This document shows positions 44,717 to 53,529 of a stretch of 64,000 bases of DNA, piece by piece (within the stretch, counting starts at the first letter, position 1; the number at the start of each line of letters is the position of its first letter). A program made the position numbers and the translations under genes. Under the pieces are notes generated by a model. It did not search any database and was not told where the DNA came from. It worked only from the letters and a program-made list of their open reading frames with translations. This DNA is from an uncultured Treponema sp. (GTDB lineage Bacteria > Spirochaetota > Spirochaetia > Treponematales > Treponemataceae): assembly GCA_937877535.1 (NCBI GenBank), contig CALFJF010000044.1, positions 1-64,000 of the forward strand, in the 5' to 3' direction.

Positions 44717-45598
44717 ATGCACAAAATGGTAGGTTCATTAAAATTGTTTTTGAAAGGAATCGTGCTTGGCGTTTCAAACGTGATTCCTGGCGTTTCTGGC
44801 GGCACAATGGCTGTGGTTTTGAACGTTTACGACAAAATTCTTTCGCTCATCACCATAAACGTAAAAAAGATTTTTTCACAATGGCGATTTTGGATTCCGC
44901 TTGCGCTCGGAATGATTTTTGGAATTCTCGCGTTCAGCCGCTTGATTACATTTTTGCTTGCACAATTTCCGATTCCAACGAAATTCTTTTTCATTGGTTT
45001 GATTTTGGGAAGCGTGCCTCTTTTAATCAAAAAAATACGAAAATCGATTTTTGACGAACATTCACAAAGCAACGAAAAAACGCATTCGCCACTTTTTTTT
45101 GTTTCACTTGCATTTTTCTTTTTGCTTGGACTTTTTCTTGTTCTTTCGATGCTTTTTTTTGGCGCAGATGAAAATGCAAAAGAAGCGGCAAAATCGGTCG
45201 CCACACCGTCGTCGCTTTCGCTCCAAAATGCCACGCCACTTTTTTTGGCAGGCATGGCGGCGGCAATCGCAATGATTATTCCTGGCGTTTCGGGTTCTTT
45301 TTTGCTTCTCGCGCTCGGACTCTACGGAAACATTATGAATGCAATCAGTCGCCTCGACGCGCTCTATCTTTCGCCGTTCGCGCTTGGAGTTCTTTTGGGA
45401 ATCATTTTGGGGTCTGCGCTCGTGCGCCTTCTTTTGAAAAAAGCATCGTCGCAAACGTATGCCGCAATTTTGGGACTTGTAACAGGTTCGGTCGCGCTCA
45501 TTTTTCCGAGTTCGGCATCGTTTTTTGAGATACTCGTTTCAATTCCGTTCCTTTTGATGGGAGGATGCACGGCGTATTTTTCATCACGAAACGAATAA
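44717..45598 (+). CDS. DUF368/PopT polyprenyl-phosphate transporter
   Basis: A 293-residue membrane protein of the DUF368 family, members of which translocate undecaprenyl phosphate back across the membrane for envelope synthesis. The family signature GVSNVIPGVSGGTMAVVLNV is at the N-terminus and a second copy, AMIIPGVSGSFLLLALGLY, is in the middle. Together these form the inverted repeat typical of the fold. About eight membrane helices are visible. Two starts three codons apart (44717 and 44726) are possible; neither has a strong Shine-Dalgarno sequence. The lipid-carrier role is established for some family members and inferred here. Confidence 0.85.
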   Translation: MHKMVGSLKLFLKGIVLGVSNVIPGVSGGTMAVVLNVYDKILSLITINVKKIFSQWRFWIPLALGMIFGILAFSRLITFLLAQFPIPTKFFFIGLILGSVPLLIKKIRKSIFDEHSQSNEKTHSPLFFVSLAFFFLLGLFLVLSMLFFGADENAKEAAKSVATPSSLSLQNATPLFLAGMAAAIAMIIPGVSGSFLLLALGLYGNIMNAISRLDALYLSPFALGVLLGIILGSALVRLLLKKASSQTYAAILGLVTGSVALIFPSSASFFEILVSIPFLLMGGCTAYFSSRNE

Positions 45599-45618
45599 AC
45601 GTGTCAGTTTTTGACGTG

Positions 45619-45637
45619 ATTACAATTATTTTGTAAT
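45619..45637. promoter_or_regulatory. Inverted repeat before the ribbon-helix-helix gene
   Basis: ATTACAA, 5 bases, TTGTAAT is a perfect inverted repeat 17 bp upstream of the -35 box of the RHH gene. The same half-site forms a 15-bp palindrome at 50060-50074. Confidence 0.5.
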
Positions 45638-45653
45638 GATTTTCATTGCTCTA

Positions 45654-45681
45654 TTGACATTTTCTTTTTAATAATCATAAT
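45654..45681 (+). promoter_or_regulatory. Promoter of the ribbon-helix-helix gene
   Basis: TTGACA (45654-45659), a 16-bp spacer and CATAAT (45676-45681). A second -10-like TATAAT at 45681-45686 would need a 21-bp spacer. Confidence 0.6.
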
Positions 45682-45709
45682 ATAATTACAAAAACACAAG
45701 GAGCAAAAA

Positions 45710-45907
45710 ATGCAACAAACAAACGAAAATACAGAAAACCTTTCTTCAAAAAGTCGTAAGCAAATTACCATTCGGCTCGACGAATCGGTAATCAAGTATT
45801 TTAAGGATATGGCAATAGAAAGCGGAATGCCGTATCAAAATATCATAAATTATTATCTTCTTGATTGCGTTCGAGAAAAAAAACGCTTGAATTTGGCGTT
45901 CAACTAA
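45710..45907 (+). CDS. Orphan ribbon-helix-helix (BrnA/CopG-like) protein
   Basis: A 65-residue protein with the ribbon KQITIRLDESVIKYFKDMAI followed by SGMPYQNIINYYLLDCVREK, the short ribbon-helix-helix pattern of CopG/BrnA-type antitoxins. The AAGGAGC site is good. No toxin gene is present on either side (a DUF368 transporter before, a porin after), so either the toxin was lost, lies elsewhere, or this is a plain DNA-binding regulator. An ATTACAA/TTGTAAT inverted repeat in its own promoter would suit autoregulation. Confidence 0.75.
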   Translation: MQQTNENTENLSSKSRKQITIRLDESVIKYFKDMAIESGMPYQNIINYYLLDCVREKKRLNLAFN

Positions 45908-45950
45908 AAAGCGAAAAACGCACCGCTTAGAGCATATTTTGAACACAAAA

Positions 45951-45973
45951 AAAAGGGGCTTTTTGCCCCTTTT
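45951..45973. terminator. Bidirectional terminator
   Basis: AAAAGGGGC and GCCCCTTTT form a 9-bp stem with a 5-base loop, flanked by A and T runs. It lies between the convergent RHH and porin genes. Confidence 0.9.
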
Positions 45974-45977
45974 GCTT

Positions 45978-47189
45978 TTAGTATGTGTATTTCCAAGAAA
46001 CTGGAAGAGAAAGATACCAGTAACTGCTCTTCTTTTTTAAGCGGTCGTCTTCAAATTTCTTTTGATACGCAACACCCACGCGAAACTCGTGCTTTGCTTC
46101 GTCTGCGCTTTGCGCACTTCCCGTTTTGTAAACGAGTTGCGGTTTTACGCCAAACGTTGTTCCAAGTTTATCGTCGCTTCCAGCGTCGCCAAGGTCGTAG
46201 AGAACAAAGCCCGTTACGTCAAGCCCAAGTCCTTTTACAACGCTGTCAAGATTGAAGATAAACTCCGCAGCAGAGTAGAGGTCATAGTCAGAATCGTCGG
46301 AGTTAAGATTCATTGCAAAATCTGCCGCAAAATCAAATGGGTCAAACGAGTACGTTATACTCGCAGACAAGACGTTCTTTCCACCAATGCCACAATATGT
46401 GTTAAAGTCTCTCCATTTTGTTCCGTCGAAAAATCCGTAGGAACTTGGCGCATACGTTACGTCCTCAAGACCTTCAATAACTTTGCTTGCAGAATGTGTA
46501 AATCCAACGTGGAGTCCCAATCCTTCAACTGCGCGGATTGCCGCGTACACGCCGATTACACGAGCGTCGCCGTTTGTAAGGTGATGAATCGCGCCACCGA
46601 TTGAAAACTGCTCTGCATTGTAATCCACACCAATTGCAAGAGCGGGGTCCACGTCGTGGTCGTCGCCGTCATCGTCCAGCCAATCGTCGAAGTTTGCAGG
46701 AAAATCAACCCCCGCTCCAATTGTAAGCCCCTCAACTTCTGGGCGAAGAAGAACGGCAAAACCGTCGGTGCTATAATTTCCGCCTTTGATGTCATCGTCA
46801 AGCACAAAAAGGTGCGAACCTTCCGTGTACAACTCGTCAGAAAATCCGAGCGAAACGATTTTCCACGGACTAAACTCGATGTACCAATCAACGTCGTCCC
46901 AATCAACGCTGTAGTAGGTAACATCTTCTCCACTACTATTTTTGGTACGAGCATACGGAGTGAGCGTAAAAACAGCGTCCGCTCCCACTTTCAAAATATC
47001 GCCTTCGTAATCCGCCGTAACTTCGTCAGAAAAACCCGCGAATTTTGTTTTTCCATAATCAGTATCCCCCACTTCCCAGTGCCAAGAATCGAACGTGCGG
47101 CTCGAAACCTCGTTCGTAAAGGAAATATCCGCAGAAAACGCGGAAGCGGCTGCTGCAACACCAAGCGCAAGCGCGACCAATTTTTTCAT
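45978..47189 (-). CDS. Outer-membrane beta-barrel porin-like protein
   Basis: A 403-residue protein with a signal peptide (KKLVALALGVAAAASAFSA). The mature sequence alternates hydrophobic and polar residues in strands (DITFTNEV-type, YDLYSAAEFIFNLDSVVKGL, ASITYSFDPFDFAADFAMNL) and ends YWYLSLPVSWKYTY with a terminal aromatic residue, the usual barrel-assembly signal. It has a strong CAAGGAGAA site and a strong promoter at 47240-47269, as expected of an abundant porin. It resembles treponemal major outer-membrane proteins, but the family is not certain. It shares its terminator with the RHH gene. Confidence 0.8.
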   Translation of the reverse strand: MKKLVALALGVAAAASAFSADISFTNEVSSRTFDSWHWEVGDTDYGKTKFAGFSDEVTADYEGDILKVGADAVFTLTPYARTKNSSGEDVTYYSVDWDDVDWYIEFSPWKIVSLGFSDELYTEGSHLFVLDDDIKGGNYSTDGFAVLLRPEVEGLTIGAGVDFPANFDDWLDDDGDDHDVDPALAIGVDYNAEQFSIGGAIHHLTNGDARVIGVYAAIRAVEGLGLHVGFTHSASKVIEGLEDVTYAPSSYGFFDGTKWRDFNTYCGIGGKNVLSASITYSFDPFDFAADFAMNLNSDDSDYDLYSAAEFIFNLDSVVKGLGLDVTGFVLYDLGDAGSDDKLGTTFGVKPQLVYKTGSAQSADEAKHEFRVGVAYQKKFEDDRLKKKSSYWYLSLPVSWKYTY

Positions 47190-47239
47190 AAAAATTCTCC
47201 TTGGAGCAAAAATCTCATAATCTCGCTCCCTAAAAAAAA

Positions 47240-47269
47240 ATTGTAAAATAAAAAACGAAACCTGTTCAA
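47240..47269 (-). promoter_or_regulatory. Strong promoter of the porin-like gene
   Basis: On the minus strand TTGAAC (47264-47269), an 18-bp spacer and TACAAT (47240-47245). Confidence 0.65.
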
Positions 47270-47351
47270 TTTTTCTTTTTAATCCCAGTATATCGAAAAA
47301 GCAAAATCAATGAAAAGTCGGAAACGCTCGTAATGAGAAAAACGCAGCAAA

Positions 47352-47416
47352 AAAAGAACGCTCCGTTTTGAAGCGTTCTTTTGCACTTAAAAAACAAGGG
47401 GTTTCCCCCTTGTTTT
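47352..47416 (-). terminator. Two tandem terminators after pflB
   Basis: The first stem, AAAACAAGGGG/CCCCTTGTTTT (47391-47416), lies 5 bp after the pflB stop. The second, AAAAGAACGCT/AGCGTTCTTTT (47352-47382), follows directly. They insulate the porin promoter from pflB. Confidence 0.85.
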
Positions 47417-47421
47417 GTATT

Positions 47422-49785
47422 CTACAGAGAGGCGTGGCAGGTGCGGGCGATAACGTCGTCCTGCTGCTCCTTCGTCAAGTTAATGAAGCGCACGGCGTAG
47501 CCAGACACGCGCACGGTGAAGTTCGCGTATTCGGGCTTCTCGGGGTGCGCCTGGCAGTCCTTGAGTTTCTCCACGCCAAACACGTTCACGTTCAGGTGGT
47601 GGGAGCCGGCGTGCCCGCTTTCCGCGCCCACGTCAAAGTAGCCGTCAAGCACGTTCACCAGGTTCTCGATTCTCTCCTCCTCGTTGTGTCCGAGCGCGGA
47701 GGGGTTGATTGTCTGCGTGTTCGAGATTCCGTCGAGCGCGTAGTGGTACGGCAGCTTCGCCACGGAGTTGAGCGACTTGATGAGCCCCTTCGTCTCCGCG
47801 CCGTAGCTCGGGTTCGCGCCGGGGCTGAACGGCTCGTGCGCCTTGCGCCCGTCGGGGAGCGCGCCCGTCGCCTTTCCGTACACCACGTTCGACGTAATCG
47901 TGAGGATTGAGGTCGTCGGCTCGGCGTTGCGGTACGTCGGGTGCTTCTTAATCATGCCCATGAACGTCTTGAGGAGCCACACCGCAATCTCGTCGGCGCG
48001 GTCGTCGTCCTGACCGTAGCGCGGGAAGTCGCCCTCAACCACAAAGTCGCGCGCAAGGTTCTTGACCACCTCCACGACCTTGCCCGTCTTCTTGTCCTTC
48101 ACCTCAACGTCGCCGCGGATGACCTTGACCTTGGCGTACTTGATTGCGCAGAGCGAATCGACCACGTGGCTGAATCCCGCGATTCCCGTGGCGAACGTCC
48201 GCTTCACATCCGTGTCCTCGAGCGCGAGTTCCGCCGCCTCGTAATAATACTTGTCGTGCATATAGTGAATGGCATTGAGCGAGTTCACATAGATGTCAGC
48301 GAGCCATTCGAGCATCGCAAGGTACTTCTTGACAACCTCGTCATAGTTTGAGGCATCAAGCACGTCCGCCGTAATCGGCGCGAACTCAGGTCCGACCTGA
48401 ACGCCGGGCGTAAGCCCGTCCGCCTCGTCGCGCCCGCCGTTGATGGCGTAGAGAAGCGCCTTCGCGAGGTTTGCGCGCGCACCGAAGAACTGCATTTCCT
48501 TGCCCGTCTGCGTCGCGGAAACGCAACAGCAGATTGAGTAGTCGTCACCCCAAATCGGGCGCATCACGTCGTCGTTCTCGTACTGCACGGAAGACGTTTC
48601 GATTGAGATGTGCGCACAGTACTTGCGGAACGCCTCCGGAAGCCGCTTTGAGTAGAGAATCGTCATGTTCGGCTCTGGGCTTGGCCCCATGTTCTCCAGC
48701 GTGTGGAGGAAGCGGAAGCAGTTCTTCGTGACCTGCGAGCGCCCGTCCTGACCGAGTCCGCCCACTTCGAGCGTCGCCCAGATGGGGTCGCCTGAGAAGA
48801 GCTGGTTGTAGCTCTCGATGCGGGCAAAGCGCACCATACGGCACTTCATCACAAAGTGGTCAACAAGCTCCTGCGCCTGTGCCTCCGTGATTTTGCCTGC
48901 CTTGAGGTCGCGCTCAATGTAGATGTCGAGGAACGTGGACACGCGCCCAACGCTCATTGCCGCGCCGTTCTGCGTCTTGATTGCGGCAAGGTAGCCGAAG
49001 TAGAGCCACTGGAACGCCTCATGCGCGTCCTTTGCAGGCTTTGAGATGTCGTAGCCGTACTTTGCCGCCATCTCCTTCATGCCCTTGAGGGCCTTGATTT
49101 GCTCGGCGACTTCCTCGCGCAAACGGATGACTTCCTCGGTCATCGTGCCGTCGCCGATTCCCGCAAAGTCCTGCTGCTTGTACTTGATGAGCTGGTCGAT
49201 TCCGTAGAGCGCGACGCGGCGGTAGTCGCCCACGATGCGCCCGCGCCCGTAGGTGTCCGGCAAGCCTGTGAGGATGTGCGAGGAACGCGCCTTGCGGATT
49301 TCGGGCGTGTACACGTCGAACACCGCGTCCGAGTGCGTCTTGTGGTAAACCGTGAAAATCTTGTGCAGCTCCGGGTTGGGCGTGTAGCCGTACTGCTCAA
49401 GGCTCTGCTCCGCCATGCGGATTCCGCCGAACGGCATGAACGCCCTCTTGAGCGGCTTGTCGGTCTGCAAGCCGACGACCTTTTCCAAGTCCTTGAGCCC
49501 CTCGTCGATGTAGCCCGCCTCGTGCGCGGTCAGCCCCGTCACGATGTCCGTGTCGAGGTCGAGAACGCCTGAACGCTCCTTCCCGTCCTTGCCGACAGCC
49601 TTCTTGTTGTGCTCTGCCTTCTGCAATTCCTGGAGCTTGTCGAAAAGTTTCTTGGTCGCCTCCGTGGGCCCGGCGAGGAATTTCTCGTCGCCATCATAAG
49701 GCGTATAGTTGTTCTGAATGAAGTCGCGGACGTTGACTTCCTCCTTCCAAAGGCGGCCCTTAAAGCCATTCCATGCCTCTGACAT
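47422..49785 (-). CDS. pflB: Pyruvate formate-lyase
   Basis: This glycyl-radical enzyme splits pyruvate into acetyl-CoA and formate in anaerobic fermentation. It is 787 residues. The active site is DDYSICCCVSATQTG, with three consecutive Cys where the family has Ala-Cys-Cys. The radical glycine is in RVSGYAVRFINL near the C-terminus, and the sequence ESGHAGSHHLNVNVFGVEKL precedes it. It is complete, but its activase (pflA) is not in the window. Codons are strongly G/C-ending, suggesting very high expression. Divergent from dctP across a 397-bp region; two terminators follow it. Confidence 0.97.
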   Translation of the reverse strand: MSEAWNGFKGRLWKEEVNVRDFIQNNYTPYDGDEKFLAGPTEATKKLFDKLQELQKAEHNKKAVGKDGKERSGVLDLDTDIVTGLTAHEAGYIDEGLKDLEKVVGLQTDKPLKRAFMPFGGIRMAEQSLEQYGYTPNPELHKIFTVYHKTHSDAVFDVYTPEIRKARSSHILTGLPDTYGRGRIVGDYRRVALYGIDQLIKYKQQDFAGIGDGTMTEEVIRLREEVAEQIKALKGMKEMAAKYGYDISKPAKDAHEAFQWLYFGYLAAIKTQNGAAMSVGRVSTFLDIYIERDLKAGKITEAQAQELVDHFVMKCRMVRFARIESYNQLFSGDPIWATLEVGGLGQDGRSQVTKNCFRFLHTLENMGPSPEPNMTILYSKRLPEAFRKYCAHISIETSSVQYENDDVMRPIWGDDYSICCCVSATQTGKEMQFFGARANLAKALLYAINGGRDEADGLTPGVQVGPEFAPITADVLDASNYDEVVKKYLAMLEWLADIYVNSLNAIHYMHDKYYYEAAELALEDTDVKRTFATGIAGFSHVVDSLCAIKYAKVKVIRGDVEVKDKKTGKVVEVVKNLARDFVVEGDFPRYGQDDDRADEIAVWLLKTFMGMIKKHPTYRNAEPTTSILTITSNVVYGKATGALPDGRKAHEPFSPGANPSYGAETKGLIKSLNSVAKLPYHYALDGISNTQTINPSALGHNEEERIENLVNVLDGYFDVGAESGHAGSHHLNVNVFGVEKLKDCQAHPEKPEYANFTVRVSGYAVRFINLTKEQQDDVIARTCHASL

Positions 49786-50059
49786 AGTGTTCTCCTTCCT
49801 GCATTTTTGAGCGGAATGAAGTCCGAGACACCGTCCACGCCAAAAGAGAAGGAACTATACGCAAAAAACGCGCAATCCTTCGTTTTGAAGATATGAATTC
49901 TGTTCTAAAACAAAAAATTTCAGAACAGAATTTTTATGTGTAAGGAGTCCGAAACATCAAAAGGCTCGTAGTTATGCAAGCAATTTTGTTTTTCGCCATA
50001 AGGCGAATGTTTCTTTTTCTTAATAATACATCATTAAAAAAAAATCGGCAATGAAAAAT

Positions 50060-50074
50060 TTGTAATCATTACAA
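50060..50074. promoter_or_regulatory. Perfect 15-bp palindrome, possible operator
   Basis: TTGTAAT C ATTACAA lies between the promoters of pflB and dctP, 44 bp before the dctP -35 box. Its half-site is the same as in the RHH promoter at 45619-45637. A regulator binding both sites is inferred, not shown. Confidence 0.5.
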
Positions 50075-50117
50075 AAAAAAATCAAGATTCGTTTTTGTCC
50101 AAAAAGACACGTTTTTT

Positions 50118-50146
50118 TTGAATTGAAATTACCTAAAAAATATTAT
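50118..50146 (+). promoter_or_regulatory. Promoter of the TRAP solute-binding gene
   Basis: TTGAAT (50118-50123), a 17-bp spacer and TATTAT (50141-50146) precede the gene by 36 bp. Confidence 0.65.
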
Positions 50147-50182
50147 AAATATTGAATATATTTCTTTTTAGGAGAAAAAAAT

Positions 50183-51214
50183 ATGAAAAAAGTTTTTATG
50201 ATTCTTTCCTTTCTCTCTTTTATGATTTTGAGTTCTTGTTTGGAGAAAAAGGACGTAAATGCAAAAAATGACGAGCCGATAACGCTTGTCATGGCGGAAG
50301 TAAATCCAGAAAACACGGTTGTTGGTCGCACCGACAAAGCATTCAAAGAAAAAGTCGAAGAACTTTCTGGCGGAAAAATCAAAATCGACCTTCAATTTTC
50401 GGGCATTCTTGGAAATGAAGCGCAAGTGCTCGACCTCATAAAATCCCCGAACGGTTCAATCCAACTTATGCGAGGTCCTTCAAATTTAACGCAAATCGGA
50501 AAGGACAGCCCCGCTTTCAAAGACAAACCGATGAAATCACCGCTCATTTCGATTCCGTTTACGTTCAATAACGACGAGCATTTTTGGAAATTCGCGGCTT
50601 CTGACCTGGCGCAAGAAATCCTCGACGAGCCTTATGAAAACGGGCTTGGCGTAAAAGGTCTTTTTTATCTTGAAGAGGGATTTCGGCATCTTTTTTCGAT
50701 TCACCCGATAAAAACAGTGGAAGATATGAAAGGAAAAAAATTCCGCGTTTCTGGAAACGTTCTCACCGCGCTCTCTCAATCGCTTTCGGCGGAGGGCGTA
50801 AAAGTCGATTTTCCTGAACTCTACGCCGCGCTTCAAACGGGCAAAGTCGAAGTTGCCGAAAATCCGCTCACCAATTATCTCGTGAATCATTTTAACGAAG
50901 TCGCGCCAAATCTGACGCTTGACGGACACATGCTCGGCGTGGGGCAAGTGATGATTAGCGCGAGTACGTGGAATTCGCTTTCGGAAAATCAAAAAAACAC
51001 GCTTTTAGAGGCAGGAAAATACGCGCAAAACGTGTGCAAAAAGATTCTTGACGAGATGAACGCCGAAGCAATCGCAACAGTCAAGGCGAACGGCGGAACT
51101 GTTATTGAAATTGCTGACAAAACGCCGTGGCAAGAAGCGTGCGCGGACATGATTTCTGAAAGCAGCAAAGCGTATCCTGAACTGTATAAAAAAATCGTCA
51201 ATTTGGGAAAATAA
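50183..51214 (+). CDS. TRAP-type transporter substrate-binding lipoprotein (DctP family)
   Basis: A periplasmic solute receptor of 343 residues. The signal peptide ends in lipobox ILSSC (Cys near 19). The DctP family body is clear: DKAFKEKVEELSGGKIKIDL, then KGLFYLEEGFRHLFS, then KFRVSGNVLTALSQSLSAEG, then PELYAALQTGKVEVAENPLT, the segment that binds a carboxylate through an Arg. The substrate is unknown. The membrane subunits (DctQ, DctM) are not adjacent, which is unusual for a TRAP system. The AGGAGAA site and promoter are strong. A nested inverted repeat follows. Confidence 0.88.
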   Translation: MKKVFMILSFLSFMILSSCLEKKDVNAKNDEPITLVMAEVNPENTVVGRTDKAFKEKVEELSGGKIKIDLQFSGILGNEAQVLDLIKSPNGSIQLMRGPSNLTQIGKDSPAFKDKPMKSPLISIPFTFNNDEHFWKFAASDLAQEILDEPYENGLGVKGLFYLEEGFRHLFSIHPIKTVEDMKGKKFRVSGNVLTALSQSLSAEGVKVDFPELYAALQTGKVEVAENPLTNYLVNHFNEVAPNLTLDGHMLGVGQVMISASTWNSLSENQKNTLLEAGKYAQNVCKKILDEMNAEAIATVKANGGTVIEIADKTPWQEACADMISESSKAYPELYKKIVNLGK

Positions 51215-51243
51215 TGGTAAAATAAGATTCCGATTTTTGGTTC

Positions 51244-51320
51244 TGTTACAAAATGTTTGCTGATTTTGTGGAGAGGGCAATAAACTCAATCGTCGCAAAA
51301 TCAGCATACTTTCCGTAACA
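51244..51320. repeat. Nested 77-bp inverted repeat
   Basis: Inner arms TGCTGATTTTG (51258-51268) and CAAAATCAGCA (51296-51306) and outer arms TGTTAC (51244-51249) and GTAACA (51315-51320) are perfect and symmetric, with 8-9 bp gaps. There is no T run, so it is not a standard terminator. It lies 49 bp before the GGDEF start. Confidence 0.75.
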
Positions 51321-51368
51321 CTATCCGATTTTGTAAAACGTAATTTGGGCTAACGGATGATTGGAATA

Positions 51369-52733
51369 ATGGCAAAAGAGTCGGCAAAAGGCATCAATAT
51401 CAATTTTCTCAATACATTTTTCATTGTTATTACAATGATTGTATTTTGTTTTATTCTACTTATATCGCAAAATGTATCGAATAGATTTCATGCAGTTCAA
51501 AAAGCGATTGATAAATTCATAACGTGCGAGCAAAGCAGCGGAATTATAAAAGATGCGTCAAACTCGATGACAGAACTCGCGCGGCTTTTTGTTGTAAATC
51601 GCGACACAAAATACGCGCTTGCATACTTAAAAGAAATCGAGGAAGACAAGCGGCAAATGCGCGCGCTCGAAGCATTGCAAAACGTGTGCTCCGAAGATGA
51701 CCTCGCACTCCAGCGGCTCAAAATCGCGATTTCGCAGGCGGAAAGTCTTACGATGATGGAACTTTACGCGATAAAACTCGGCTACGAAGCGCAAGGAATC
51801 GAAAATATGCCTGAGCGAATCCGTGAAATCGAAATTCGTGAAAGCGACAAAGGAAAAAGCAGCGAGGAATTGCAAGAAATCGCGATGAAAAATCTTTTTG
51901 GCGACGGATATTTGATTTACAAAACGCGGATAAATCGAAATTGCGACTTAACCGTAACCGCTCTCGAAAATCAAATCAAAGACGAGTTGAACCTAAACTC
52001 CCACGAACTTGGCGAAAATATCCAAAGGCTTCGCGCACTTTTCTTTGTTCTTTTGGTTATGAACGTGTTGATTTTTATTGCACTCGCGCTTTTAGTGTTG
52101 CTTCCGCTCAGGCAATTCCAAAGTTCAATCGCACGAGACCAAAAACTCGTCATAATCGGCGCAAAAGAATTCAAAAATCTCGCGCAATCGTACAACGAAA
52201 TCTACGAAATAAAGGAAAAAAACACGCAAAGCCTTTTGGAAAAAGCGGAGTACGACGCGCTTACGGGGATTTTGAACAGACGCGCGTTTGACCAGATTTG
52301 CAAAACGAGCGCGGAAAAACGCACGAGCATCGCGCTTCTTTTAATTGACATGGACAATTTTAAGCACATAAACGACACCTACGGACACTCTGGCGGCGAC
52401 ACGGCTCTTAAAGAACTTGCCCGAATTTTGACCGAAACGTTCAGAAAAGACGACTACATCGCCAGAATCGGTGGCGACGAATTTGCAGCCATTCTAAAAG
52501 ATTTTAAGCCCGATAGCATCGACAAAATCGTCGAAAAAATCGGCGAGGTAAACGAAAATCTCGGCACGCTCGATTCAAGATTCGGCATAAAACCCGTGAG
52601 CGTGTCGGTGGGAGCGGCGTACAGTTCAAACGGATTTTCGGAGCAACTATACAAAAATGCCGACAAAGCACTTTACGCTGTAAAAGAAGCGGGACGGCGT
52701 GGTTGCCGCGTCTACGAAGAAGGAATCGGCTGA
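51369..52733 (+). CDS. Membrane diguanylate cyclase
   Basis: It makes c-di-GMP from GTP. From the ATG at 51369 it is 454 residues. Two membrane helices (NTFFIVITMIVFCFILLIS, and one near 220-240) flank a helical periplasmic sensor domain without a recognised family. A linker coiled coil leads to the GGDEF domain (290-454). The catalytic GGDEF is at 368-372. An I-site RKDD (359-362) lies five residues upstream, so product feedback inhibition is expected. The upstream ATG at 51357 is possible too. No strong Shine-Dalgarno sequence is seen. Confidence 0.93.
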   Translation: MAKESAKGININFLNTFFIVITMIVFCFILLISQNVSNRFHAVQKAIDKFITCEQSSGIIKDASNSMTELARLFVVNRDTKYALAYLKEIEEDKRQMRALEALQNVCSEDDLALQRLKIAISQAESLTMMELYAIKLGYEAQGIENMPERIREIEIRESDKGKSSEELQEIAMKNLFGDGYLIYKTRINRNCDLTVTALENQIKDELNLNSHELGENIQRLRALFFVLLVMNVLIFIALALLVLLPLRQFQSSIARDQKLVIIGAKEFKNLAQSYNEIYEIKEKNTQSLLEKAEYDALTGILNRRAFDQICKTSAEKRTSIALLLIDMDNFKHINDTYGHSGGDTALKELARILTETFRKDDYIARIGGDEFAAILKDFKPDSIDKIVEKIGEVNENLGTLDSRFGIKPVSVSVGAAYSSNGFSEQLYKNADKALYAVKEAGRRGCRVYEEGIG

Positions 52734-52736
52734 TTT

Positions 52737-53525
52737 TTAGCGGTCGATTTTCTTTGATTCGTTCCACAATTCTTTCATTCGTGCGCGATTGCTCTCGCTC
52801 ATCGTTTTGCCTTCTAAAAAAAGCGCATTCTCAACAAATTCAAATCTTTTTTTGAATTTTGAAATCGCGCACAAAAGAGCCGCCGACGGGTCTTGCTGTA
52901 TGTAATATCCGTAAGCGCAAACGGCAAACAGTAGGTCGCCATATTCTTCTTCGATTTTTAATTTTTTGGAATTCGATTCCGATTCCGCCTTCAAAAGCGC
53001 GTCGTCTAATTCTGAAAACTCTTCAAGGATTTTTGCGCGAGATTCTTCCGCGCTTTTCCAAGAAAAGCCTTTTTTTGCCGCTTTTGAAACGATTTTTGAA
53101 GCCTTCAAAATGGGCGGAAATCCATCTGGAATCGAAGAAAAAGCGCACGTTTCCGCCCTCCCCTCCTTTGCTTTTATGTTCTCCCATTGAGCATCAAGGT
53201 CGTCTACGATTTTTTTGCGTTTTTCTCCAAAAACGTGCGGATGCCTCCGTTCTAATTTTTCTGCAATTTCGTGCAAACACTCGTCCACAGAAAAATCGCC
53301 TTGTTCCTCGTAAATAAAAGCGTCCAAAAGCACGTTAAAAAACACGTCCCCCAGTTCTTCTTTTGCGTGCAAGGCGTCGCCCTCGCTAATCGCGTCAACG
53401 GCTTCAAACGTTTCCTCGATAAGATATTTCCGAAGCGAAAGCGGCGTTTGCGCTCGGTCCCACGGACAGCCGTCTTTGGAGCGAAGCGTTTTTACCACAA
53501 AAAGCAGATGCTCAAATCCTGTCAT
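52737..53525 (-). CDS. mazG: Nucleoside triphosphate pyrophosphohydrolase MazG
   Basis: It hydrolyses NTPs, limiting mutagenic or stress nucleotides. The start is the ATG at 53525 (MTGFEHLLFVVKTLR, behind GGAGG); the long open frame above it lies inside pth and is discarded. Both MazG-type helical units are visible: CPWDRAQTPLSLRKYLIEET with EELGDVFFNVLL, and KIEEEYGDLLFAVCAYGY with FVENALFLEGKTMSESNRAR. At 262 residues it is the normal two-domain MazG. It lies 4 bp downstream of pth and probably shares its transcript. Confidence 0.93.
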   Translation of the reverse strand: MTGFEHLLFVVKTLRSKDGCPWDRAQTPLSLRKYLIEETFEAVDAISEGDALHAKEELGDVFFNVLLDAFIYEEQGDFSVDECLHEIAEKLERRHPHVFGEKRKKIVDDLDAQWENIKAKEGRAETCAFSSIPDGFPPILKASKIVSKAAKKGFSWKSAEESRAKILEEFSELDDALLKAESESNSKKLKIEEEYGDLLFAVCAYGYYIQQDPSAALLCAISKFKKRFEFVENALFLEGKTMSESNRARMKELWNESKKIDR

Positions 53526-53529
53526 TTTT

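Larger units (their letters stand above)
49786..50182. other. Divergent pflB/dctP intergenic region
   Basis: No gene is visible. It holds a pflB leader with AGGAGAAC, a long A/T-rich stretch, the palindrome TTGTAATCATTACAA at 50060-50074, and the dctP promoter. No known riboswitch pattern was recognised. Confidence 0.6.
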
